From contig JAFZUB010000054.1 in the NCBI GenBank assembly GCA_017618515.1, forward strand, positions 1-6,503: a DNA stretch of 6,503 bases. The letters run 5' to 3'. This document shows, piece after piece, positions 1 through 6,257 of this stretch. This DNA comes from Bacteroidaceae bacterium. Lineage in GTDB: Bacteria; Bacteroidota; Bacteroidia; Bacteroidales; Bacteroidaceae. Position 1 is the first letter of the stretch. Each line of letters begins with the position of its first letter. Made by a program: the position numbers and the translations under genes. The notes below the pieces were generated by a model. The model was not told where the DNA came from. It worked only from the letters and a program-made list of their open reading frames with translations, and ran no database searches.

Positions 1-330
1 ATCTCCATCGCTGACAGCAAGACCCGCGACTTCAAGGAGACCGAGGGTGCTATCATCACCGTTTACTTCGACGGTAGCGAGCTTGGCGACGGTGACTACA
101 CCGTTAAGATGAAGGACGCCATCTCCGTGGCAGTGGGTGACATCACCTACACCTCCGCTGACGTTGACGCAGCCTTCTCCATCAAGGACGGCAAGGTTAC
201 TGCAGTTAACAGCGTGATTGCCAATGCAGCTGCTGCAGGCAAGACCGTTTACGGCGTAGATGGTAAGAAGGTTACTTCCACTCAGAAGGGCCAGATCTAC
301 GTAATCGACGGCAAGACTGTCAAATTCTAA
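1..330 (+). CDS. C-terminal end of a probable secreted protein (5'-truncated)
   Basis: The reading frame is open from the first base and ends at TAA 328-330, giving 109 visible residues; the N-terminus lies outside the window. The ATG at 109 is only an internal Met (VKMKDA), because the same frame continues upstream without a stop. Visible residues 16-42 (EGAIITVYF...LGDGDYTVKMKDAISV) resemble the last strands of a cohesin-like or other beta-sandwich domain. Residues 81-109 (KTVYGVDGKKV...GQIYVIDGKTVKF) resemble the short C-terminal tails seen on many Prevotella and other Bacteroidota exported proteins, so export to the cell surface or outside is inferred. No catalytic motif is visible and the function is unknown. 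Codon use is strongly biased: of 10 Ile codons, 9 are ATC, 1 is ATT and none is ATA, whereas the downstream operon uses ATA freely. That pattern suggests high expression. Confidence 0.8.
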   Translation: MSIADSKTRDFKETEGAIITVYFDGSELGDGDYTVKMKDAISVAVGDITYTSADVDAAFSIKDGKVTAVNSVIANAAAAGKTVYGVDGKKVTSTQKGQIYVIDGKTVKF

Positions 331-452
331 AAGTATTCGCGAAGACTTCGTCGGTGGTCGCGCCGTCTCGAAAAAGCAAGGATGCTTTTTAGGCGCGGGC
401 CGACATAAAGAAGTCTGAGAGCGAAGCGGCAAGTTCTAATACAATTTAGAAT
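324..452. repeat. Long nested imperfect inverted repeat overlapping the stop codon
   Basis: Complementary arms are nested from the outside in: 324-331/445-452 (ATTCTAAA/TTTAGAAT), 333-337/438-442 (GTATT/AATAC), 343-349/410-416 (AGACTTC/GAAGTCT), 350-354/400-404 (GTCGG/CCGAC), 359-364/392-397 (CGCGCC/GGCGCG) and 371-378/383-390 (AAAAAGCA/TGCTTTTT, loop AGGA). The arms at 336-340/421-425 (TTCGC/GCGAA) are an alternative to part of the second pair. The transcript could fold into one long interrupted hairpin that includes the last codons and stop of the upstream gene. It could be a 3'-UTR structure that stabilises the mRNA, or a palindromic interspersed element (REP-like or MITE-like). The sequence alone does not decide between these. 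The pairings were found by eye and no folding energy was calculated. Confidence 0.6.
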
Positions 453-463
453 CTCTATATAAA

Positions 464-496
464 TGAGGGAGCGCACACCGCGCTCCCTTATTTTTT
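464..496 (+). terminator. Intrinsic terminator
   Basis: A perfect 8-bp GC-rich stem, GGGAGCGC (467-474) with GCGCTCCC (480-487), encloses the loop ACACC. It can be extended outward by an A-T pair, a G-T wobble and a T-A pair. A T tract at 491-496 follows. It lies about 135 nt after the stop of the secreted-protein gene and before the promoter of the next operon, so it should end the upstream transcript and insulate the two units. Confidence 0.85.
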
Positions 497-523
497 GTCT
501 CAAAAAAAATGAGGTGAAACTAT

Positions 524-554
524 TATGTTGTTTCGTATGGAATGTTTAATTTTG
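524..554 (+). promoter_or_regulatory. Bacteroidota-type promoter of the peptidase/gamma-CA/priA operon
   Basis: TAATTTTG at 547-554 matches the Bacteroidota -7 consensus TAnnTTTG at every fixed position. TATG at 524-527 matches the -33 element TTTG in three of four bases, with a 19-nt spacer. Transcription would start near 560, giving a leader of about 20 nt before the ATG at 579. The site follows the terminator at 464-496. The start site is inferred. Confidence 0.65.
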
Positions 555-578
555 TAAGCAAATTCAAAGACAATAGCT

Positions 579-2384
579 ATGAAGGAAGTTATATGCAGCC
601 GCGTTGCGCAGTTGCGCGGTTGGTTGCAAGAGCATCATCTGCAGGCGTACATCATTGGGAGCAGCGATCCTCACGGAAGTGAGTACACTCCTGATTATTG
701 GCAGTGTCGCCAATGGATAAGTGGTTTTGACGGCAGTGCCGGCACAGCCGTTATTGTTGCAGGCCAGACAGAGTCAGCAGCATTGTGGACGGACTCGCGT
801 TATTTCCTTGCAGCGGCGGAGGCACTTGACGGTACGCCTTTTGTGCTGATGAAAGAGCGTGTGGAAGGTACTCCCACCATTGCCGAATGGCTTGCTTCGC
901 AGCTTGGCAATGGTGACCGTGTGGGAATAGACGGTAAGGTTTGTGCTGCTAGTGAAGTACAAGAACTTGCGTGCGACCTTAATAAATATGGTATAGAATT
1001 AGAAACGCGGTTTAGTGCCCTTGACGAACTATGGAAAGACCGTCCGCCTCTGCCCTTAGATCCTATCAAGATTCAGCCGCTAGAGTGGGCTGGCGAAGAT
1101 ACGAGAAGTAAGATTGCACGTGTGATGGATGCCGTAGAACGCGAAGGCTGCACTCAGATGTTGGTGAGCCAACTCGACGAGATAGCTTGGCTGCTAAACT
1201 TACGAGGCAACGATGTTCATTGCAATCCGGTCTTCGTGAGCTACTGCTTGGTCGGTCGTGAGAGAACAACGCTTTTCTGCGACGTGCGAAAAGTGGGCGC
1301 AGACGTGGTAACCTATCTTAAAGAGAATGGAGTGACAATTGAGGACTATGCTAAGGTGGAAGAGAGCCTGAAGCATAGCAGCGAAGTGATCATGCTGTCT
1401 CCCCAAACTAATGCGGCAATAGCTGCAGTCTGCACAAATCCAGACAGGGGCGGGAGCGTGGTGCAAAGCAGCCCAATCTCTACGATGAAATCGCAAAAGA
1501 ATGCAAGCGAGATACTCGGGATGAAGCAGGCTATGCGACAGGATGGCGTGGCATTGGTAAAATGGTTGCGTTGGCTGGAGATGGCGGTGCCCATGGGAGG
1601 GGAGACAGAACTCTCCATAGACGCCAAACTCACGGAGCTGCGTTCTCAGAATAGCGACTATGAAGGCCTTAGCTTTGATACCATTGCAGCGTATAAGGAG
1701 CATGGAGCGATAGTGCATTATGAGGCTACGCCAGACTCTGACATTCCACTGAGGAACGAGGGGCTGCTCTTGGTTGACACAGGAGCGCAATACATTTGTG
1801 GCACCACTGACATAACGCGCACTTTGCTGCTTGGCAGCGAAGCGACAGCGGAGGAACGGCGAGTATATACTCTTGTACTGAAAGGACACATTGCGCTCAG
1901 TCGCCTGAAGTTCCCACGCGGTGCCAGCGGTACTCAACTTGACCTTGCTGCACGTGCGGCTATGTGGCGCGAAGGGTACAATTACGGTCATGGCACAGGT
2001 CACGGCGTAGGTTCCCATCTATGCGTACATGAGGGTCCTCATCAGATAAGGATGAATTATGTGGCTGCACCGATAAGCGAAGGTATGACAGTTACCGATG
2101 AACCGGGTATATACTTGGCTGGACGTTTTGGAGTGAGAATAGAAAATGTGCTGCTGTGTGTGCCTTACAAGGAGACAGAGTTCGGTACCTTTGTGGGCTT
2201 TGAACCTCTCACTCTTTGCCCAATAGACTTGCGTCCTGTGGAGTGGTCGATGATGACGTCCGAAGAGATAGACTGGCTCAATGATTACCACGCCACGGTG
2301 GCAGCCGAGCTACTGCCTTTGCTTGATGACGAAGCTGACCGCGAATGGCTGCGGCAAGCGACCAAAAAGATTGACAATAAATAA
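579..2384 (+). CDS. Xaa-Pro aminopeptidase (aminopeptidase P, M24B), long three-domain form
   Basis: The predicted cytosolic metallopeptidase removes the N-terminal residue from peptides that have proline in second position, contributing to turnover of Pro-containing peptides. The 601 residues match the long, XPNPEP1-like form of the family (about 600 aa) rather than the roughly 440-aa E. coli PepP. Domains are an N-terminal creatinase-like domain (about 1-130), a second creatinase-like domain (about 160-300), the pita-bread M24 catalytic domain (about 315-535) and a short C-terminal domain (about 540-601). The expected dinuclear metal ligands are all present: D400 (VDTGAQY), D411 (TTDITRT), H475 (GHGTGHGVG), E508 (TDEPG) and E522 (RIEN). 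The conserved active-site histidines H380, H471 and H484 are also present, with spacing as in human XPNPEP1. There is no signal peptide. The ATG at 579 fits the family N-terminus and lies about 20 nt after the inferred transcription start; no Shine-Dalgarno is visible. It is the first gene of the cluster, 9 nt before the gamma-CA gene. Confidence 0.95.
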   Translation: MKEVICSRVAQLRGWLQEHHLQAYIIGSSDPHGSEYTPDYWQCRQWISGFDGSAGTAVIVAGQTESAALWTDSRYFLAAAEALDGTPFVLMKERVEGTPTIAEWLASQLGNGDRVGIDGKVCAASEVQELACDLNKYGIELETRFSALDELWKDRPPLPLDPIKIQPLEWAGEDTRSKIARVMDAVEREGCTQMLVSQLDEIAWLLNLRGNDVHCNPVFVSYCLVGRERTTLFCDVRKVGADVVTYLKENGVTIEDYAKVEESLKHSSEVIMLSPQTNAAIAAVCTNPDRGGSVVQSSPISTMKSQKNASEILGMKQAMRQDGVALVKWLRWLEMAVPMGGETELSIDAKLTELRSQNSDYEGLSFDTIAAYKEHGAIVHYEATPDSDIPLRNEGLLLVDTGAQYICGTTDITRTLLLGSEATAEERRVYTLVLKGHIALSRLKFPRGASGTQLDLAARAAMWREGYNYGHGTGHGVGSHLCVHEGPHQIRMNYVAAPISEGMTVTDEPGIYLAGRFGVRIENVLLCVPYKETEFGTFVGFEPLTLCPIDLRPVEWSMMTSEEIDWLNDYHATVAAELLPLLDDEADREWLRQATKKIDNK

Positions 2385-2393
2385 CACTTAATT

Positions 2394-2945
2394 ATGGCTT
2401 TAATAAAGACTATTCAGGGTAAAAGTCCCAAGTTTGGTAAGAATTGCTATCTCTCAGAAAACGCCTGTGTGATTGGCGAAGTGGAAATGGGCGATGACTG
2501 CAGTGTGTGGTTTAATGCTGTGGTGCGCGGCGACGTGAACTATATAAAGATTGGTAGCCGCGTCAATATCCAAGACGGTTCGTGTCTGCACACATTATAT
2601 CAGAAGGCCGCGATAGAGATAGGCGACGATGTTACGATAGGCCACAATGTTACGGTGCATGGTGCCAAGATTGACAATGGCGCGCTGATAGGTATGGGAG
2701 CTACGTTGCTCGACGATTGCCATATTGGTGAAGGCGCTATAATAGCTGCCGGTTCGCTGGTGCTGAAGAATACCGAGGTTGGCCCCGGCGAGCTGTGGGG
2801 CGGAGTGCCTGCCAAGTTTATAAAGCGCGTTGATCCCGAACAGGCTAAGGAGTTGAATATCGGCATTGCGAGCCACTACATTATGTACACCAAGTGGTTC
2901 ACTGACGAAAATCCTGACACCTTGATCAATCCGCGCACCGAATAG
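2394..2945 (+). CDS. Gamma-carbonic anhydrase family protein (left-handed beta-helix hexapeptide repeats)
   Basis: This 183-residue protein has the gamma-class carbonic anhydrase fold: a left-handed beta-helix of hexapeptide repeats (about 12-135) closed by a C-terminal helix (about 147-168). Family members are trimers with metal bound between subunits. The three zinc ligands are visible: H66 (CLHT), H84 (IGHN) and H89 (TVHG). The conserved partners R45 and D47 (VVRGDV) and Q60 and D61 (NIQDGS) are also present. The run between H66 and H84 is short, so the acidic loop that carries the proton-shuttle glutamate in archaeal Cam is absent, as in the YrdA/PaaY-like subgroup. Members of that subgroup vary from active to inactive as carbonic anhydrases, so reversible CO2 hydration is possible but not assured. 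The WGGVPAKFIKRV stretch (135-146) is typical of these proteins. The gene sits 9 nt after the peptidase and 22 nt before priA. No Shine-Dalgarno is visible. Confidence 0.93.
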   Translation: MALIKTIQGKSPKFGKNCYLSENACVIGEVEMGDDCSVWFNAVVRGDVNYIKIGSRVNIQDGSCLHTLYQKAAIEIGDDVTIGHNVTVHGAKIDNGALIGMGATLLDDCHIGEGAIIAAGSLVLKNTEVGPGELWGGVPAKFIKRVDPEQAKELNIGIASHYIMYTKWFTDENPDTLINPRTE

Positions 2946-2967
2946 ACCTACGTTTTATTGCAAGGAT

Positions 2968-5445
2968 ATGAAATATGCCGAGGTCATTTTGCCTGTTCCG
3001 GTAGGCGGATGTTTCACTTACGCTGTGCCAACGACAGAGAGCGACAGCATCAGGGTGGGCTGCAGAGTTGTTGTGCCTTTCGGGCGCAACAAACTGCATA
3101 CTGGTATAGTGCGTTCCTTGCATAACGAGACTAACGCCGACGGCTATGAGATAAAGGAGATAGCGGAAGTGGTGGACACGGAGCCCATAGTGAGCGAAAG
3201 GGAGTTGCGGCTCTGGGAATGGATGGCTGACTACTACATGTGTGCGCTAGGCGATGTGATGAAGGCTGCACTGCCCAGCGGAATGAAATTGGCCAGTGAG
3301 ACACAGATACGGCTGATGGATGACTTTGATGACTGGAGCAGTCTGACAAAGACTGAAAGTGCCATAATGGAGAAGTTGTGTTATGGCAAGCATAAGACCG
3401 TCGCCGATTTACAAAAAGCCACAGGCTCTATCAATGCTATGCGCGCTGTGCGCTCACTGATTCAAAAGGGAGCATTGCAAGTGAGCGAGACGCTCGTCGA
3501 TTCCTTCAAGCCTAAGAAGGAAGTGCATGTGCGGTTGTCAGACAAATTCCTCGATGAAACTGCGCTAAATGACCTTTTCGATAGCTTGCAGAAGACTCCA
3601 CGTCGCTATAGCCTTGTCTTGAAACTGGTAGAGCTGGCTGCGATAGACTCAGCTATCAAGCTTCGCAACCCACAATTGATGGAAGAGGTCAGTCGCACCC
3701 GTCTTCTGAAAGAGGCCAATGTGTCATCAGCCGTGCTGAATGCACTTAAGGCAAAGGGCATAGTGGAATTGTATGACTATGAGGTGGGACGACTGCGTAG
3801 CGTTGGTGGCAGTGTGATGGAGCAGCTGCCTTTGTCGGAGGCGCAGCAAACAGCTTTTGACAGGATTCACGAAGAGTGGCAGAAAAAGCGCGTGTGTCTG
3901 CTCCATGGAGTGACCTCCAGCGGTAAGACCGAGATATATATTCGCCTTATAAAGCAGATGTTAGGTAAGGGTAAGCAGGTGCTTTATCTGCTGCCCGAGA
4001 TAGCACTTACCACTCAGATAACTCAGCGTTTGCAGCGTATCTTCGGCGACGACATGGGTGTCTATCACTCCAAGTTTCCTGATGCCGAAAGGGTGGAGAT
4101 TTGGCAGAAGCAGATGGGTGCGCAGCCGTTCAAACTAATTGTGGGAGTACGCTCATCCCTCTTTCTCCCGCAGCAAAATGTGGGGCTTATTATCGTGGAT
4201 GAGGAACATGAGACCAGCTACAAGCAGCAGGATCCTGCGCCACGCTATAATGCAAGAGATGCGGCGGTGATGCTGGCGCATATACATGATGCTAAAGTGT
4301 TGCTTGGCACGGCTACTCCTAGTCTGGAGACCTACAACAATGCCTCGATGGGAAAATATGGATATGTGCGTCTTGACAGGCGTTATGGCGATATGCTCCT
4401 GCCCGATATCGAGGTGGTGGATGTGCAAGACTTGTTGCGACGTAAGATGATGAGGCTACCCTTCTCTCCTCGCTTGGAGGAAGAGATGAGGCAAGCCCTT
4501 AACAATGGCGAGCAGGTTATTCTTTTCCAAAACAGGCGTGGCTATGCGCCGGTGGTGGAGTGCGATGCCTGCGGATGGGTGCCTACATGCGAATATTGTG
4601 ATGTAAGCCTTACTTACCATCACGATGACAATAAGTTGCATTGTCATTATTGTGGCAACACATTTCCATTGCCCACAAAGTGTCCCAATTGCGGTGGAGT
4701 CAATCTGCGCTCTTTTGGCTTTGGCACGGAGAAAATAGAGGAGGAGGTAAGCAAGCGCTTTCCTGGTGTGCGCACTGCTCGTCTTGACCTCGACACTACG
4801 CGTTCGCGCGGTTCCTATCGCAGAATTATCGACGATTTCTCGGAAGGGCGAACAGATGTGCTTATTGGCACTCAGATGATAAGCAAAGGATTGGATTTTG
4901 GTAATGTGCGTGTAGTGGGCATTTTGGATGCGGACACGATGCTCAACAGACCTGATTTCCGTTGTCATGAGCGTGCCTTCCAGATGATGTCCCAGGTGGC
5001 GGGCAGGGCTGGTAGGCGCGACAAACGAGGTCTTGTGATATTACAGACAAGGAGAGCTGACAGCAAGCTCATCGGTCAAGTGGTAAAGGGAGATTTCCAT
5101 ACCATGTATCAGGAACAATTAAGGGAGCGCAAGCAATTCTACTACCCACCTTATTATAAACTTATATACGTGTGGGTAAAACACCGCGACGAGAGCCTGG
5201 CGATAGAGGCGGCTCGTTGTATGACTCAGGAGATGCTGAATGCTTTCGGAGGCGGAGTGCTTGGTCCCGACAAGCCTGCTGTGGCGCGTGTGCAGATGCA
5301 GCATATAAGGAAGGTCGCACTCAAGGTGGCACCTCAGTTCTCGACGTTGGAGGTGCGCTCTAAGTTGCGGGCTGCTGCAGATAAGGTCTTGTCAGTGGCT
5401 AGGCTGCGTTCAGTCACTATTTTCTTTGATGTTGACCCGCAGTAA
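2968..5445 (+). CDS. priA: Primosomal protein N' (PriA), replication-restart 3'-5' DNA helicase
   Basis: PriA recognises stalled or repaired replication forks, unwinds the lagging-strand arm with ATP and directs reloading of the replicative helicase. The 825-residue protein has an N-terminal 3'-DNA-binding domain (about 1-105) and a winged-helix region (about 125-230). The helicase core follows: Walker A GVTSSGKT (314-321), motif Ia LLPEIALTTQ (341-350), Walker B DEEH (411-414), GTATPS (447-452), motif V around GTQMISKGLDF (634-644) and motif VI QVAGRAGR (676-683). The eight zinc-binding cysteines are intact as four CxxC pairs: 532/535, 541/544, 559/562 and 572/575. The protein ends in FDVDPQ, a typical PriA C-terminus. 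It is longer than E. coli PriA (732 aa), as expected for Bacteroidota homologues. The start at 2968 fits the family N-terminus (YAEVILPVPV). An AAGGA lies only one base before the ATG, too close for a normal Shine-Dalgarno. It is the last gene of the cluster. Confidence 0.97.
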   Translation: MKYAEVILPVPVGGCFTYAVPTTESDSIRVGCRVVVPFGRNKLHTGIVRSLHNETNADGYEIKEIAEVVDTEPIVSERELRLWEWMADYYMCALGDVMKAALPSGMKLASETQIRLMDDFDDWSSLTKTESAIMEKLCYGKHKTVADLQKATGSINAMRAVRSLIQKGALQVSETLVDSFKPKKEVHVRLSDKFLDETALNDLFDSLQKTPRRYSLVLKLVELAAIDSAIKLRNPQLMEEVSRTRLLKEANVSSAVLNALKAKGIVELYDYEVGRLRSVGGSVMEQLPLSEAQQTAFDRIHEEWQKKRVCLLHGVTSSGKTEIYIRLIKQMLGKGKQVLYLLPEIALTTQITQRLQRIFGDDMGVYHSKFPDAERVEIWQKQMGAQPFKLIVGVRSSLFLPQQNVGLIIVDEEHETSYKQQDPAPRYNARDAAVMLAHIHDAKVLLGTATPSLETYNNASMGKYGYVRLDRRYGDMLLPDIEVVDVQDLLRRKMMRLPFSPRLEEEMRQALNNGEQVILFQNRRGYAPVVECDACGWVPTCEYCDVSLTYHHDDNKLHCHYCGNTFPLPTKCPNCGGVNLRSFGFGTEKIEEEVSKRFPGVRTARLDLDTTRSRGSYRRIIDDFSEGRTDVLIGTQMISKGLDFGNVRVVGILDADTMLNRPDFRCHERAFQMMSQVAGRAGRRDKRGLVILQTRRADSKLIGQVVKGDFHTMYQEQLRERKQFYYPPYYKLIYVWVKHRDESLAIEAARCMTQEMLNAFGGGVLGPDKPAVARVQMQHIRKVALKVAPQFSTLEVRSKLRAAADKVLSVARLRSVTIFFDVDPQ

Positions 5446-5453
5446 GAAATAAG

Positions 5454-5485
5454 CAATCCCCGAAAGCAAGGACTTCCGGGGATTG
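5454..5485. terminator. Probable bidirectional terminator between priA and the convergent barrel gene
   Basis: A perfect 9-bp inverted repeat, CAATCCCCG (5454-5462) with CGGGGATTG (5477-5485), encloses a 14-base loop that can pair a little further. It starts 9 nt after the priA stop and lies 25 nt past the stop of the convergent gene. On the - strand the stem is followed by a T-rich stretch (CTTATTTCTTAC). On the + strand the tail is weaker (TTGTATCTGT). It should therefore end the barrel-gene transcript well and the priA operon less cleanly. Confidence 0.7.
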
Positions 5486-5510
5486 TTGTATCTGTGCTGT
5501 AGTATTGGAA

Positions 5511-6116
5511 TCAGAAGAAGTAGCCAACATGTACTTGGAAGGTGTTGCTCTTGAGCGAACTCTCCTGAGTGCCTGTATACTTGGCGAACTTAGAAAGGGC
5601 GATGTTGTAGGTCACACCAGCTTCGAGGTGCTTGAGCAGTTTTACGCCTGCACCGATGTTCCAAGTGAGGATAGAGTTCTTAACCTTGTACTCGGTATCC
5701 CTAATCTCCTTGAATTTTCCCTTGCCTACGTTAAAGCCAAACTGTGGGCCGGTGGCAATGTAAGCTGCAGCCAGTGAAGAGAAACCAAACTGATAGCGGA
5801 GATTGATGGGAACCTCAATGGTATTCAGTTTGTTGCTGCTGGTTTCACTGCCATCTCGGTTCTCAATGTTGATGTTGCGCTGCGAGAACTGCACGGAGGC
5901 GTCGGCGCCAATTCCAACCATGGGAACAGTGAACTCAACCTTGGGACCAATGAACCATCCGCAACGATTGCTAGATTTGAAACTGCGGGCAGGATTCTTA
6001 AAGTCAGCCTTGCTGACATTCAAACCGGCAACTACGCCGAAATCTAATTGCGCATTGACGTGCTGGGTGCCGAAGCCAATGAGGGCAACAAGCACGATGA
6101 TAAGTGTTTTTTTCAT
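5511..6116 (-). CDS. Outer-membrane beta-barrel protein, PorT-like family
   Basis: Starting at the ATG at 6114-6116, the 201-residue protein begins with a clear Sec signal peptide: KK, then the hydrophobic core LIIVLVALIGFG, then VNA before Q23, so cleavage after A22 is likely. The mature part shows amphipathic beta strands rich in Gly and aromatics (LDFGVVAGLNVSK, GWFIGPKVEF, ASVQFSQR, EVPINLRYQF, AAYIATGPQFGFNVG, LTWNIGAGVKL, LEAGVTYNIALS, TFQVHVGYFF). It ends in Phe, as expected for the BAM recognition signal of outer-membrane barrels. This pattern fits the small PorT-like or OMP_b-brl_2 proteins of Bacteroidota, most of which have no known function. An upstream in-frame ATG at 6150-6152 would add 12 residues, but it lies inside the inferred -7 promoter element and in front of the signal peptide, so it is rejected. 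The gene converges on priA and diverges from rpoN, and appears monocistronic. Confidence 0.9.
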   Translation of the reverse strand: MKKTLIIVLVALIGFGTQHVNAQLDFGVVAGLNVSKADFKNPARSFKSSNRCGWFIGPKVEFTVPMVGIGADASVQFSQRNINIENRDGSETSSNKLNTIEVPINLRYQFGFSSLAAAYIATGPQFGFNVGKGKFKEIRDTEYKVKNSILTWNIGAGVKLLKHLEAGVTYNIALSKFAKYTGTQESSLKSNTFQVHVGYFF

Positions 6117-6149
6117 GTTGTTTGGGGTTTTCTGGGTTTTATTCGAATG

Positions 6150-6180
6150 CAAAAATAGTCATTTTTCGCAGATTGTCAAG
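6150..6180 (-). promoter_or_regulatory. Bacteroidota-type promoter of the beta-barrel gene
   Basis: Read on the - strand, TATTTTTG (6157-6150) matches TAnnTTTG at all fixed positions. CTTG (6180-6177) matches the -33 TTTG in three of four bases, with a 19-nt spacer, the same geometry as the promoter at 524-554. Transcription would start near 6143, about 27 nt before the ATG at 6116. The leader is rich in A and C and has no Shine-Dalgarno. Confidence 0.7.
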
Positions 6181-6230
6181 TTTTATAGAGATTTTATGTG
6201 TTTTTTTAATCGAAATTCGGCAAATTAAAC

Positions 6231-6238
6231 TATATTCG
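6231..6238 (+). promoter_or_regulatory. Possible -7 element of the rpoN promoter
   Basis: TATATTCG differs from TAnnTTTG at one fixed position and lies 19 nt before the rpoN ATG. No good -33 TTTG is found at 19-21 nt upstream, only a T tract (6201-6207). Transcription from here would give a leader of about 10-15 nt. This is a weak call. Confidence 0.35.
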
Positions 6239-6257
6239 CGTTGTAATTGGCAGTGAT

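Noticed and set aside
109..330. A free-standing 73-residue gene starting at ATG 109
   Set aside because: The same frame is open back to base 1 and reads as continuous protein, so this Met is internal to a truncated gene.
371..390. The AAAAAGCA/TGCTTTTT hairpin as a stand-alone terminator
   Set aside because: Its T run is part of the stem, the stem is AT-rich, and it is the tip of a longer structure. The hairpin at 464-496 is a far better terminator.
1200..2018. A 272-residue open frame on the - strand
   Set aside because: It lies wholly inside the aminopeptidase gene, whose metal ligands and domains are intact. The antisense product is rich in Cys, His and Arg and resembles no family I know.
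2962..2966. AAGGA as a Shine-Dalgarno for priA
   Set aside because: Only one base separates it from the ATG, and the other genes here lack such sites, as is usual in Bacteroidota.
4456..4968. A 170-residue - strand open frame inside priA
   Set aside because: It is the complement of the priA zinc-binding and helicase region, whose motifs are fully conserved on the + strand.
5803..6228. A 141-residue + strand open frame opposite the barrel gene
   Set aside because: It overlaps the well-supported signal-peptide protein on the other strand and crosses its promoter. No recognisable domain.
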